Origin: Aquabacterium fontiphilum
GTDB taxonomy: Bacteria; Pseudomonadota; Gammaproteobacteria; Burkholderiales; Burkholderiaceae_C
Assembly (NCBI RefSeq): GCF_009909205.1
Contig: NZ_JAAAPN010000014.1
Coordinates: 62,001-126,000, forward strand
Reading direction: 5' to 3'
Length of the DNA: 64,000 bases
The notes under the pieces were generated by a model. That model did no database searches. It saw only the letters and a program-made list of their open reading frames with translations, and was not told the DNA's origin. How positions within the stretch are numbered: position 1 is the stretch's first letter; every line of letters starts with the position of its first letter. A program made the translations under genes and the position numbers. Below, one piece after another: positions 1 to 9,160 of this stretch.

Positions 1-200
1 CCCTGGCACAAATCGAAGAAGAAGTTGGAAAGTTGCCCGCACGTCAACGCGAGGCCTTTCTGTTGCGTTATTGGGAGGAGATGGACGTGGCCGAGACCGC
101 CGTGATCATGGGCTGCTCAGAAGGCAGCGTGAAAACCCATTGTTCGCGTGCGGTGCAGGCGCTCGCCCGTGCCCTTCAGCTTCGCGGAATCACGCTGTGA
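1..200 (+). CDS. RNA polymerase sigma factor, C-terminal end (sigma-70 region 4), partial
   Basis: Only the last 65 codons are present; the frame enters at base 3 and stops with TGA at 198-200. The peptide reads LPARQREAFLLRYWEEMDVAETA, then MGCSEGSVKTHCSRAVQALA. This is the helix-turn-helix of region 4 of group 4 (RpoE-like) sigma factors, which contacts the -35 element. The TGA overlaps the GTG start of the next gene, so the two are probably translationally coupled. In Burkholderiales this sigma factor commonly precedes DUF3619 and DUF3106 genes, as here. The N-terminal region 2 lies outside the window, so the subgroup cannot be fixed. Confidence 0.9.
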   Translation, partial: LAQIEEEVGKLPARQREAFLLRYWEEMDVAETAVIMGCSEGSVKTHCSRAVQALARALQLRGITL

Positions 201-799
201 CACACCCGGTCGATCACCCCTTGCACAATGCGCAAGCCGAAGCCCTTGAGGCCCGGTTCGCACTGCGCGTGGGCGCTCGCCTGAGCGAGGGCGCCGCGCA
301 ACTGCCGCACGACATCACGGAACGGCTGCGCGTGGCCCGCCAGCAGGCGCTGGCACAGGCTCGTGGTCAGGTGCTGGCGCGTCCGGCCCACGAGGCAGCG
401 TCTGCCACGGGCGTGGGTTTGACCATCGACGTCCAGGGTACCGCCACCGCGTCCGGGTGGGGTGGTCACCCGCTGGCCTCGCCCACCTGGCGCAAACTGG
501 ACGACGGGCCCGTGTCCTGGCGCTGGCGCCTGGCATCGCTGGCCCCGCTGGTGGCGCTGGTAGCCGGGTTGTGGGCCATTCATGCCTATCACAAGCACGA
601 ACGCATTCGCGCCACGGCCGAGGTCGACATGGCGCTGTTGACGGACGACCTGCCACCAGCCGCCTACGCTGACCCCGGTTTTGAAGAGTTCCTGCGCACC
701 GGCGCCTCGGATCCTGCCCCGCCGACGGACATGCCGCTGTGGGTGGAGGACCTGATTGCCGAAGCCCTCAGCAACACGGCTGGGGAGTCGCAGCCGTGA
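197..799 (+). CDS. DUF3619 family membrane protein
   Basis: A 200-residue protein starting with GTG in a GTGA overlap with the sigma factor stop. The N-terminal half is soluble and rich in Ala, Arg and Gln. One hydrophobic segment (about residues 115-135, LASLAPLVALVAGLWAIHAY) makes it a single-pass membrane protein, followed by an acidic tail containing DLPPAAYADPGFEEFL. That layout and the position directly after an ECF-type sigma factor fit the DUF3619 family. Its role is unknown. An anti-sigma-like function is a guess from position only. It is again coupled by GTGA to the next gene. Confidence 0.8.
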   Translation: MTHPVDHPLHNAQAEALEARFALRVGARLSEGAAQLPHDITERLRVARQQALAQARGQVLARPAHEAASATGVGLTIDVQGTATASGWGGHPLASPTWRKLDDGPVSWRWRLASLAPLVALVAGLWAIHAYHKHERIRATAEVDMALLTDDLPPAAYADPGFEEFLRTGASDPAPPTDMPLWVEDLIAEALSNTAGESQP

Positions 800-1644
800 C
801 ACACAAGCGCCTGCGCAAGCTCGCCGGCCCCCTTCTGTCTGCCACGCTGATCTCGCTGACGGCCGGCCTGACCTTGCCCCCGGCCTCTGCCTGGGGCTCG
901 CCCGGGCGCGTGGACATGGCCGAAGACAGTCCCAGTTGGACCCAGCTCAGCGCCGAGCAACGACGCGTGCTGCAACCCCTGGCTGCGCAGTGGGACAGCA
1001 TGGACGAAACGAGCCGTGGCAAGTGGGCCACCGTTGCCTTGCAGTACAAGCGCCTGAGTGCCGCCGAGCAGCGACGTGTGGACGAACGGCTGGCGCAATG
1101 GGTTCGCCTGGCCCCCAAGGAACGGGGCGAAGCCCGCCTGCGCTTCCAGCAGACCCGTGAATGGACGCCGGAAGAGCGTCAACGTCGATGGAACGCGTAT
1201 CAGGCGCTGTCTGAAGACGAACGGCGCGAGCTGGCGCGGCAGGCTCAGCGACGCGCGCAACCGACGCACCTGCCGGACAAGGCACCGGGGCCGCGTGATG
1301 CACGCGAGCTCGAGCGACGCCAGCGCCAGGCGGAGCAGCAGGCGCGCAAATCGAACGATGTGCCGCCGGCCCTGCCCCTGCGCTCCACGGGCAAGGCCGT
1401 GACGCCGGCCACCGTCAAAGCAGCGTCAGGCGCCACGACCCGCCTGGTCACCGAGCAGCCGGCACCGCCGTTGCATCAGCATGCAGGCTTACCGAAGATT
1501 GCGGCCACGGAAGGCTTTGTGGATCCTGTGACACTGCTGCCGCGCAAGGGCCCGCAAAGCGCAGGCATGGTGCCGCCGCCCGCTCCTCGGGACGGCAAGG
1601 GGCGCGACCAGCCCGAAAAAGACCGGCGTAACGGCAAGCCATGA
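796..1644 (+). CDS. DUF3106 domain-containing exported protein
   Basis: A 282-residue protein starting with GTG in a GTGA overlap with the DUF3619 stop. An N-terminal signal peptide is visible (basic KRLRKLA, hydrophobic core, ASA cleavage region near residue 32). The mature part has repeated Trp-containing helical units such as WTQLSAEQRRVLQPLAAQWDSM and LSAAEQRRVDERLAQWVRLAP, the hallmark of DUF3106. The C-terminal third is low-complexity and rich in Pro, Ala and Lys. It probably acts in the periplasm. Molecular function is not known. It forms a three-gene overlapping unit with the sigma factor and DUF3619. Confidence 0.8.
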   Translation: MTHKRLRKLAGPLLSATLISLTAGLTLPPASAWGSPGRVDMAEDSPSWTQLSAEQRRVLQPLAAQWDSMDETSRGKWATVALQYKRLSAAEQRRVDERLAQWVRLAPKERGEARLRFQQTREWTPEERQRRWNAYQALSEDERRELARQAQRRAQPTHLPDKAPGPRDARELERRQRQAEQQARKSNDVPPALPLRSTGKAVTPATVKAASGATTRLVTEQPAPPLHQHAGLPKIAATEGFVDPVTLLPRKGPQSAGMVPPPAPRDGKGRDQPEKDRRNGKP

Positions 1645-1692
1645 CGCCGGTGGTATGGTTGCGCGCTTGTCCGAGTCTGCCACCTGCTGCCC

Positions 1693-2238
1693 ATGTCGTT
1701 CTGGCGCCCGCCCACTTACCGCCCCCTGACTTCCGCCGAATGCACCGAGCGCGCCAGCGCCCAGGCGCCGAGTCTGCGACGCAGATTGACCGCATTCGTC
1801 TATGAAGGCGTGCTGCTGTTTGGCATCGTCGTGCCTGTGGCATTGGTTTACGGGGTATTGACCAACCAGCGTCATGGCATGGAAGGCCGCCTGGGCCTCG
1901 GGCTCACGCTGTTTGCCACCTTGCTGATCTACTTCGTGTGGTGCTGGCGACGCTCTGGTCAGACGCTGGCCATGAAGACCTGGCACCTGCAACTTGTCGA
2001 CGCCGGTGGTGCCCGCCCGCCCATCTGGCGGGCCATGCTGCGCCACTTGCTGAGCTGGCTGTGGTTCGCTCCCTCACTCGTCGCGGCCTGGGCATTCGAC
2101 TGGCACAGCACCAGGCAGATCATGGGCGCACTGGTGGGCTGGATCGGGGTCTACAGCTTGCTGAGCTACCTGCTGCCGCGGCGCCAGTTCCTTCACGACG
2201 TGCTCAGCGGCACCCGACTGATCGACGCGCGTCCCTGA
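1693..2238 (+). CDS. RDD family membrane protein
   Basis: A 181-residue integral membrane protein with about four hydrophobic segments (roughly residues 37-54, 68-84, 124-140, 145-162). The RDD-domain signature is present: an RR...AFVYEGVLLFG first helix, GQTLAMKTWHLQLVD after helix 2, and the C-terminal QFLHDVLSGTRLID. RDD proteins are small membrane proteins; some are implicated in ion or solute transport, but this one has no assigned substrate. It follows the DUF3106 gene by 48 bases on the same strand and is a usual neighbour of that block. Confidence 0.85.
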   Translation: MSFWRPPTYRPLTSAECTERASAQAPSLRRRLTAFVYEGVLLFGIVVPVALVYGVLTNQRHGMEGRLGLGLTLFATLLIYFVWCWRRSGQTLAMKTWHLQLVDAGGARPPIWRAMLRHLLSWLWFAPSLVAAWAFDWHSTRQIMGALVGWIGVYSLLSYLLPRRQFLHDVLSGTRLIDARP

Positions 2239-2268
2239 CGCGTCACTTCTTCCAACAGAGCATCCCCC

Positions 2269-2880
2269 ATGCCCTTGTCCTTGTGCGTGTACTGCGGCTC
2301 ACGCGATGGCGCCGCCCCCATTCACCGTCAGACGGCCATCGAGGTCGGTCGGCAAATCGGCGAGCGGGGCTGGCAGTTGGTCTATGGCGGTGGCAGCACA
2401 GGCCTGATGGGCACGGTGGCCAATGCCGCGCTGGCAGCGGGCGCGCCCGTGGTGGGCGTCATCCCGCACAAGCTGATGACCCGGGAGTTGGGCCACGGCG
2501 GCGTGAGCGAGCTGATCGTGGTCGACAGCATGCATGAGCGCAAGCACACGATGGCCGTGCGCTCGGATGCCTTCCTGGCCCTGCCCGGCGGCATCGGCAC
2601 CATGGAGGAGATCTTCGAGGTGTGGACCTGGCGCCAGCTGGGCTACCACCGCAAGGCGTTGGGCCTGCTCAATGTCGGCGGCTACTACGACGACCTGCTG
2701 CGCTTCATCGATCGCAGCCGCGACGAGGGTTTTCTGTGGCCCGATGTCCAGCAGTTGCTGCTGGTTGACGACGACGTCACCCGCTTGCTGGACCGGATGG
2801 CCGCCGAGCACGACGCGCTCGTCGCCACGGCGCCGCCAGACGAGCGCGTTGGCCTGGCCAGCGTGTCCGATCAGATCTGA
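2269..2880 (+). CDS. LOG family protein (TIGR00730, nucleotide 5'-monophosphate phosphoribohydrolase type)
   Basis: A 203-residue protein of the LOG/lysine decarboxylase-like Rossmann family. The nucleotide-binding segment VYGGGSTGLMG lies near residues 40-50 and the family signature LPGGIGTMEEIFEVWTW near 104-120, including the catalytic Glu and nearby Arg. Family members hydrolyse cytokinin ribotides or related nucleoside monophosphates to free base and ribose 5-phosphate. Bacterial homologues are often mis-annotated as lysine decarboxylases. The gene faces glnB convergently across a short hairpin. The physiological substrate cannot be told from sequence. Confidence 0.92.
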   Translation: MPLSLCVYCGSRDGAAPIHRQTAIEVGRQIGERGWQLVYGGGSTGLMGTVANAALAAGAPVVGVIPHKLMTRELGHGGVSELIVVDSMHERKHTMAVRSDAFLALPGGIGTMEEIFEVWTWRQLGYHRKALGLLNVGGYYDDLLRFIDRSRDEGFLWPDVQQLLLVDDDVTRLLDRMAAEHDALVATAPPDERVGLASVSDQI

Positions 2881-2884
2881 GGCC

Positions 2885-2908
2885 GCCCCGCGTGTAGGCG
2901 CGTGGGGC
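2885..2908. terminator. candidate bidirectional terminator hairpin
   Basis: GCCCCGCG at 2885-2892 can pair with CGCGTGGGGC at 2899-2908 with one bulge. The hairpin sits in the 43-base gap between the convergent LOG and glnB genes. There is no U-tract, so intrinsic termination is only inferred from position. Confidence 0.4.
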
Positions 2909-2923
2909 GACCCGCGCACATCA

Positions 2924-3331
<408 letters not shown>

Positions 3332-3408
3332 CTATTTAAGCACGTCTGCGCGTGTTTCCACAGGCCGGTGTGGCATCCGGCAAGCGCCGGACGCCCTTGC
3401 CTGTCATC

Positions 3409-5115
3409 TCAGGCGCGAAAACGCGAGGTGATGGGGTAGCGCCAGTCGCGGCCGAACGCCCGGTGGGTGATGCGGATGCCCACCGGCGCCTGACGGCGCT
3501 TGTACTCGTTGAGCTTGATCAGCCGGGTGACCTTGTCGACATCTGCGCGATCAAAACCGTCGGCGACCAGTTCCTCGATCGAGCGGTCGTGTTCCATGTA
3601 GCCGTCCAGGATCGCGTCGAGCACCTCGTAGGGCGGCAGGCTGTCCTGGTCGGTCTGATCAGGGCGCAGTTCGGCCGACGGCGGGCGCGTGATGATTCGC
3701 TCCGGAATGGGCTCGACCTGGCCCTGCTCGGCCGCCTGCGCATTGCGCCAGCGCGCCAGCCGGTAGACCAGCGTCTTGGCCACGTCCTTGATCACGGCAA
3801 AGCCGCCGGCCATGTCGCCATACAAGGTGCAGTAGCCCGTGGCCATCTCGCTCTTGTTGCCCGTGGTCAGCACGATCGCGCCTGTCTTGTTGGACAAGGC
3901 CATCAGCAGCGTGCCCCGGATGCGGGCCTGGATGTTTTCCTCGGTGGTGTCCTCTGCCAACCCGGCGAACAAGGGTGCCAGCGACGCCTTGAACGCATCG
4001 AACTCGGGCGCGATGGCGATCTCGTCGTGGCGCACCCCCAGGCGGTCGGCCATGTCGCGCGCGTCGATCCACGAGATGTCGGCGGTGTAGGGCGACGGCA
4101 TCATCACGGTGCGCACCTTGTCGGCGCCGAGCGCCTCGACCGCGATGGCCAGCACGAGCGCCGAGTCGATGCCACCCGACAAGCCGATGATGGCGCCGGG
4201 AAAGCCGTTCTTGCCCACGTAATCGCGCACGCCGCACACCAGCGCCGCCCAGACCTCGGCCTCTTCACCCAGAGGCTCGGCCACGGCGCCCGACACGCTG
4301 CCATCGGGCGCCAGACGCAGCAGCAGCGTCTGCGCGACGAAACTGCCGGCCCGGGCCTTCACCGCGCCAGTGGCGTCCACGGCAAACGAGGCGCCATCAA
4401 AAACCACTTCGTCCTGCCCGCCCACCATGTGGGCATAGACCAGCGGCAAGCCCAGGGTGTGGGCGCGCTGGCCCATGCGGGCCTCGCGCTCGACACGCTT
4501 GCCCGCATGGAAGGGCGACGCATTGAGCACCACCAGCACATCGGCCCCCATGGCCGCCGCAGCCGACGACGGCTCGTCGAACCATGCGTCTTCACACACC
4601 AGCAGCGCCACGCGCCAACCTGCCACGTCCACCACCACCGGGCCCAAGCCCGCTTCGCGGCCCGAGACAAAGTAGCGACGCTCGTCGAACACCTGGTAGT
4701 TGGGCAGCTCGCGCTTGGCGTAGCTGGCCCGAATCTGGCCGCCCTGAATGAGGCTGGCAGCGTTCAGCCTGCGGGGCACCGACCACGAGCGCGTGCGAAG
4801 GTCGTCGCCCAGCGCCTGCAGCGGGTGGCCCAGCACCAGGTGCAGATCGGGCAAATCGGCCAGCGCCTCGGCAATCTGGCCCGCGGCGGCGTCACAGGCT
4901 TGCATGAAGGCCGGGCGCAACAGCAGGTCTTCGGGCGGGTAACCGCACAGGGCCATTTCCGGGGTGACGACAAGGCGTGCGCCTTGCGCGTACGCTTGAC
5001 GGGCCAGATCGATGATGGCGCGGGCGTTGCCCGTGAGGTCACCGACCACCGGATTGAATTGCAGCACGGCCACGGCCAGCGAGGCCCTGGCGTCGGAAGT
5101 CGACTCGAGGTTCAT
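3409..5115 (-). CDS. nadE: Glutamine-dependent NAD+ synthase
   Basis: A 568-residue two-domain enzyme. The N-terminal nitrilase-type glutaminase domain (about 1-270) has AVLQFNPVVGDL, a YAKRELPNY Lys region and the catalytic Cys in LLVCEDAW. The C-terminal synthetase domain carries the PP-loop GLSGGIDSALVLAIA, plus NKSEMATGYCTLYGDMAGG. It makes NAD+ from deamido-NAD+, ATP and glutamine. The start chosen (MNLESTSDARASLAVAVLQFNP) matches the family. Its ATG lies within a CATG shared with a possible plus-strand start, and a second in-frame ATG at 5157 lies upstream. It is probably transcribed towards glnB. Confidence 0.95.
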   Translation of the reverse strand: MNLESTSDARASLAVAVLQFNPVVGDLTGNARAIIDLARQAYAQGARLVVTPEMALCGYPPEDLLLRPAFMQACDAAAGQIAEALADLPDLHLVLGHPLQALGDDLRTRSWSVPRRLNAASLIQGGQIRASYAKRELPNYQVFDERRYFVSGREAGLGPVVVDVAGWRVALLVCEDAWFDEPSSAAAAMGADVLVVLNASPFHAGKRVEREARMGQRAHTLGLPLVYAHMVGGQDEVVFDGASFAVDATGAVKARAGSFVAQTLLLRLAPDGSVSGAVAEPLGEEAEVWAALVCGVRDYVGKNGFPGAIIGLSGGIDSALVLAIAVEALGADKVRTVMMPSPYTADISWIDARDMADRLGVRHDEIAIAPEFDAFKASLAPLFAGLAEDTTEENIQARIRGTLLMALSNKTGAIVLTTGNKSEMATGYCTLYGDMAGGFAVIKDVAKTLVYRLARWRNAQAAEQGQVEPIPERIITRPPSAELRPDQTDQDSLPPYEVLDAILDGYMEHDRSIEELVADGFDRADVDKVTRLIKLNEYKRRQAPVGIRITHRAFGRDWRYPITSRFRA

Positions 5116-5155
5116 GGAAGCATTCGACACACATGGCGCACATGCGCCAGACAGC

Positions 5156-6352
5156 ATGGTAGCCGGCCTGACGGCGCGTTGGCACGACAGCCTGGACACC
5201 ATCGCCGCCCCTGCCTGGGATGCACTGCTCGACGGTGTGCCGGGCGCCCGGCCCTTTCTGACACACAACTGGCTCAAGGCGCTCACGGATCACGGATGCG
5301 CGGCGCCCGACACCGGTTGGCAACCGCTGTACCTGACCCTGGAAGACGCCGATGGCCGCCTCTGGGCCGCCTGCCCGCTCTACCTGAAAGCACACTCGTA
5401 TGGCGAGTACGTGTTCGACTGGTCATGGGCTGACGCGCACGACCGCGCACTGGCCGCGCAGGGCCATCGCTACTACCCGAAGCTGGTGTCTGCGGTGCCC
5501 TTCTCCCCCATCCCGGGGCAGCGCCTGTTGACGGCCCCGGGCGCAACTGAGGCGCGCTGCCATGCACTGCGGGCGCGGCTGCTGGCCGCTGTGCGCGCCC
5601 GTTGCACGCAAGAGGGATGGTCTGGCGCCCACCTGCTCTTCTTGTCCGAGGCCGAGGCCGGGCAAGCCTGTCAGGCCGGCTGGCTGGTGCGCCACGGCGT
5701 GCAGTTCCACTGGCTGAACCGCAGCCCCGCCCCCTATGCCGACTTCGATGACTTCCTGAGCAGCCTGCACCGCGACAAGCGCAAGAAGATCCAGCAAGAG
5801 CGCCGCAAAGTGCGCGAGGCGGGCGTCAGCTTCTCGGTTCTCGAAGGTCAGTGCATCCGGCCGCAGGACTGGGCTTTCTTCTACGGCTGCTACGCGCGCA
5901 CCTATCTGGAGCACGGGCAGCACCCTTACCTCAGCCGCGACTTCTGGATGGCTGTGGGCGCGAACGCGCCGGAGCACTGGGTCATGTTCGTGGCCGAGAT
6001 GCACGGCGAACCCGTGGCCGCCTCACTGGTGGCGCTGGACCACCAGACCGGCACGGCCTACGGTCGCTACTGGGGCAGCATGGCCCAGGTGTCGTGCTTG
6101 CATTTCGAGGCGTGCTACTACCAGCCGCTGGCCTGGTGCATCGCTCGGGGAATGGCTCGCTTCGAAGGCGGCGCCCAGGGCGAACACAAGCTGGCACGGG
6201 GCCTGCTCCCGGTCGGCACACGCTCGGCTCATTGGCTGGCACACGATGGTCTGCGCACCGCCGTAGCAGACTTTCTGGGCCGAGAAGACGCGGGCCTGTC
6301 GCACTACGTGAACGAATTAAACGACCGAATGCCGTTCAAACCCCAAGACTGA
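5156..6352 (+). CDS. GNAT-like acyltransferase of the DUF482 (peptidogalycan biosynthesis) family
   Basis: A protein of 398 residues, or 412 if it starts at ATG 5114. Family features are visible: FLTHNWLKALTDHGCAAPDTGW, APLYL-type CPLYLKAHSYGEYVFDWSWAD, RDKRKKIQQERRKVREAG, and the C-terminal FEGGAQGEHKLARGLLPV. Such proteins belong to a FemAB/GNAT superfamily branch found widely in proteobacteria; substrate is unknown. Neither start has a convincing ribosome binding site. 5156 was chosen because it fits the family N-terminus and leaves room between this gene and divergent nadE. Confidence 0.85.
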   Translation: MVAGLTARWHDSLDTIAAPAWDALLDGVPGARPFLTHNWLKALTDHGCAAPDTGWQPLYLTLEDADGRLWAACPLYLKAHSYGEYVFDWSWADAHDRALAAQGHRYYPKLVSAVPFSPIPGQRLLTAPGATEARCHALRARLLAAVRARCTQEGWSGAHLLFLSEAEAGQACQAGWLVRHGVQFHWLNRSPAPYADFDDFLSSLHRDKRKKIQQERRKVREAGVSFSVLEGQCIRPQDWAFFYGCYARTYLEHGQHPYLSRDFWMAVGANAPEHWVMFVAEMHGEPVAASLVALDHQTGTAYGRYWGSMAQVSCLHFEACYYQPLAWCIARGMARFEGGAQGEHKLARGLLPVGTRSAHWLAHDGLRTAVADFLGREDAGLSHYVNELNDRMPFKPQD

Positions 6353-6446
6353 GACGGCGGCGTTGGTGCGACACTCGCGCGAGCAACCGGGTCGTCAAAC
6401 GACCGTTCCAATCATCCGCACACAACGTCACACAGGGTCCTCCAAC

Positions 6447-6983
6447 ATGTCTGCCAACACACCGCCTCCCGATCCGGCCCGGCCGTTGCCACCCGCCATA
6501 CTTGACATTGAGGCATCGGGCTTCGGGTTGGGCAGCTACCCGGTCGAGATCGGGTTCGTGCTCGCTGACGGCGAGAGCGGATGCTGCCTGATCCGGCCTG
6601 AACCGGACTGGCAACACTGGGACCCGAACGCGGCCGCCGTGCATGGCATCACGCGCGAGCAACTGGCCCGACATGGCCGCAGTGTGCTGGATGTGTGCGA
6701 GATGCTGAATACGCGCCTGCGCGGCCTGACGGTCTACTCCGATGCCTGGGCCCATGACTACACCTGGCTGAACCGGCTGTACGAGGCCGCAGAACGGACG
6801 CCCGCCTTCCGGCTGGACAACCTCCGGGCGCTGCTGGACGACGCCGAGGCCGCGCGCTGGCACGAAGTGAAACGTCGGGTTGCCGCCACTGCGGGACTGC
6901 AGCGCCACCGCGCCAGCGGCGACGCACGCTTGCTGCAACAGACCTGGTTGCGACTGCGCAGCCCGCTGCAAGCTGCCGCCTGA
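6447..6983 (+). CDS. 3'-5' exonuclease-like protein (DEDDh, RNase H fold)
   Basis: A 178-residue protein. The Exo I motif is LDIEASGFG (Asp and Glu metal ligands) near residues 21-29. A middle Exo II region contains YSDAWAHDYTWLNRLY, and the C-terminal Exo III region is RHRASGDARLL with the catalytic His and Asp. This is the arrangement of DEDDh exonucleases related to the DNA polymerase III epsilon subunit. Whether it acts on DNA or RNA is not clear. It begins after a 94-base gap from the acyltransferase-like gene. Confidence 0.75.
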   Translation: MSANTPPPDPARPLPPAILDIEASGFGLGSYPVEIGFVLADGESGCCLIRPEPDWQHWDPNAAAVHGITREQLARHGRSVLDVCEMLNTRLRGLTVYSDAWAHDYTWLNRLYEAAERTPAFRLDNLRALLDDAEAARWHEVKRRVAATAGLQRHRASGDARLLQQTWLRLRSPLQAAA

Positions 6984-7089
6984 ACGGCTAGACAACCCGA
7001 TCAGGGGGGTGAATCCCCGCCATTTCCCGGTCAAGTTGCTTCCGGGCAGTCCGAAATTCCTTGAACTGTTTCTTGCAGTCGGGGTGTCC

Positions 7090-9018
7090 ATGTTCTCTGC
7101 CGTTTCCACGGCGGTCATGGGGGCGCCCACCATCATCCGCCAGGCGGCGTGCACAGCCCAGGGGCTGCTTGCAGGCTGCGCCATCGGCGCGGGGTTCGTG
7201 TTGTCGTCCTCTGATCGGCCCTTATTCCAGCTTCTCGGCGCCACTTGCCTGGGTCTCAGCATCTGGCATGTGTGGCGCGAGCGCCGTCGGCTCGACCAGC
7301 AACTGCACACCGGGCGCCTCGCCGAAGACCGATGGAGTGCGCTGGTGGCCGGCACCCAGGACGCCGTGCTGGTCCTGCGCCACAGGGTGGATCTGTTCGG
7401 CCGTTTCATGGGCTTCGAAATTGCAGACGCCAACGCCTGTGCCCACACGGTCTATGGCGGCGGCGGAGCGCCGCTGCAGGGCCGGCTTGTGTTCGACGTG
7501 CTGCCGGGCAGCTGGCCGCCGAGTTTTCAGGAGCGGCTTGACCAATGCTGGCAAACCGGCCTGAGACAAGAAGACGAGCACGCCTGGACCACCCTGCGCG
7601 CAGACGAGGCCGAGCCGCAGACCCGCTGGCTGCACCATCAGTTCATTCGTCTTCCAGACGGCGTGGCCATCGTGAGCCGTGACACCACGGCCATGCGGCA
7701 CTCCCTGCAGGCCCAGCATGAGCAGGAGGTGTTCTATCGCACGCTCGTGGACAGCCTCCCGATGGCCGCGTTCGCCCGCAGCATGCGTCCGCACAACCGC
7801 GGTCGTTACGTGGTGTGGAACCAGGCCGCCGCCCGCATCATGCAGCAACCGACTGAAGCGGTCCTTGGCAAACTGCCGACGGACGTGCTGCCGCGCGAGG
7901 TGGCCGAGCGTGCCGAGGCACAGGACGTCGAAGTGGCCCGCCAGGGTTGCCCGGTGGTACATGACAACCTGACTTACACCACGCCCGATGGCGACCGTCT
8001 GGTGAACGTGATCAAGACACCGGTGTACGGCGCGGACGGCGCGCTTGACCACATCCTCACGATTGCCACCGACGTGACCGAGCAGCGACAGGCCGCCGAT
8101 GAGCTTCGGCTGGCCTCGCGGGTGATTGAAGAAGCCGGTGAGGCCATCGTGATCACCGACGCACTCGACCGGGTGGTGCGCGTGAACCCCGCCTTTCTGC
8201 ACCTCAGTGGCCTGACGCCCAGCGAGGCGCTGGGCCATCCCGCCGAGTTGCTGGGCATGCCGCCTTTGCGCGAAAGCCATCTGCCCGGCATCCGGCAGGC
8301 GTTGCATGGCGCCGAACGCTGGACCGGCGAAAGTCAGCAGGTTCGAGCCGACGGGCGCACACTGGACATCTGGCTCAGCGTGAGCACGCTGCGCAATGTG
8401 CACAACGGCATCACACAGCACATCCGCGTCTTCAGCGACATCTCGGTGCTCAAGGCGCAGCAGCGCGAGCTGGCGGAGCAGGCCCGCCACGACGTGCTGA
8501 CCGGACTGCCCAACCGAAGGGCCTTCAGCGAGCGGCTGCGCCAGGCAATGGCCCGCGCACGGCGCCGCCCCGAAACCCTGGCCGTGCTGTTCATCGACCT
8601 GGACGGATTCAAAGCCGTCAACGATGCGCTGGGCCACGCGGCCGGCGACCGGCTGTTGCAGGAAGTCGCGCTGCGCCTGCAGCAATGCGTGCGCACCACC
8701 GATTGCGTGTGCCGGCTGGCCGGCGACGAGTTCACGGTCATTCTCGAAGGCGCGGGCCACCCCGGCGAAATCCATCGCATCGGACAGCGCATCATCGATC
8801 GCGTGAGTGCGGATGTGACCCTGCTGGGCCAAGCGGTGCGGGTGACACCCAGCATCGGCGCGGCGTTGCTGCAGGCCGACGAAGACGAGGAAACCCTGTG
8901 CGCACGGGCCGACGCGGCCATGTACGACGCCAAGCGCAACGGCAAGGCCCGGCTGGTCATGTCGGAACTTCCACCCAAATCAGATAACGTGTGTTGTCTG
9001 AAAGAAGCAGCAAATTGA
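7090..9018 (+). CDS. PAS-domain diguanylate cyclase (membrane-associated)
   Basis: A 642-residue protein from ATG 7090; a GTG at 7009 would add 27 residues. Two hydrophobic N-terminal segments (about 1-60) are followed by two or three PAS-type sensor regions. One starts at EQEVFYRTLVDSLPMAAFARS and one at LRLASRVIEEAGEAIVITD. The C-terminal GGDEF domain (about 464-640) starts RHDVLTGLPNRRAF, contains FIDLDGFKAVND, and has AGDEF at 544-548 instead of GGDEF, a variant seen in active cyclases. An RxxD inhibitory site (RTTD) lies exactly five residues before AGDEF. It should make cyclic di-GMP with product inhibition. The input signal is unknown. Confidence 0.9.
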   Translation: MFSAVSTAVMGAPTIIRQAACTAQGLLAGCAIGAGFVLSSSDRPLFQLLGATCLGLSIWHVWRERRRLDQQLHTGRLAEDRWSALVAGTQDAVLVLRHRVDLFGRFMGFEIADANACAHTVYGGGGAPLQGRLVFDVLPGSWPPSFQERLDQCWQTGLRQEDEHAWTTLRADEAEPQTRWLHHQFIRLPDGVAIVSRDTTAMRHSLQAQHEQEVFYRTLVDSLPMAAFARSMRPHNRGRYVVWNQAAARIMQQPTEAVLGKLPTDVLPREVAERAEAQDVEVARQGCPVVHDNLTYTTPDGDRLVNVIKTPVYGADGALDHILTIATDVTEQRQAADELRLASRVIEEAGEAIVITDALDRVVRVNPAFLHLSGLTPSEALGHPAELLGMPPLRESHLPGIRQALHGAERWTGESQQVRADGRTLDIWLSVSTLRNVHNGITQHIRVFSDISVLKAQQRELAEQARHDVLTGLPNRRAFSERLRQAMARARRRPETLAVLFIDLDGFKAVNDALGHAAGDRLLQEVALRLQQCVRTTDCVCRLAGDEFTVILEGAGHPGEIHRIGQRIIDRVSADVTLLGQAVRVTPSIGAALLQADEDEETLCARADAAMYDAKRNGKARLVMSELPPKSDNVCCLKEAAN

Positions 9019-9160
9019 CGACAGATCCCCACAGATGCGGGGTCGCACCATGACGGTGCAATGGGCTTGACAGGGGCGGCGACTGGTATAACCCTCAACC
9101 TTTCGCCTGACGCCTGTCCATGACAGTGCGGCGGCCTTGCCACCCCCACTGTCCCGCTCA

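Noticed and set aside
3352-5433. A 693-residue open frame on the plus strand opposite nadE
   Set aside because: It has no family signature and lies entirely antisense to a gene with full NAD synthase motifs. High GC content makes long antisense frames common.
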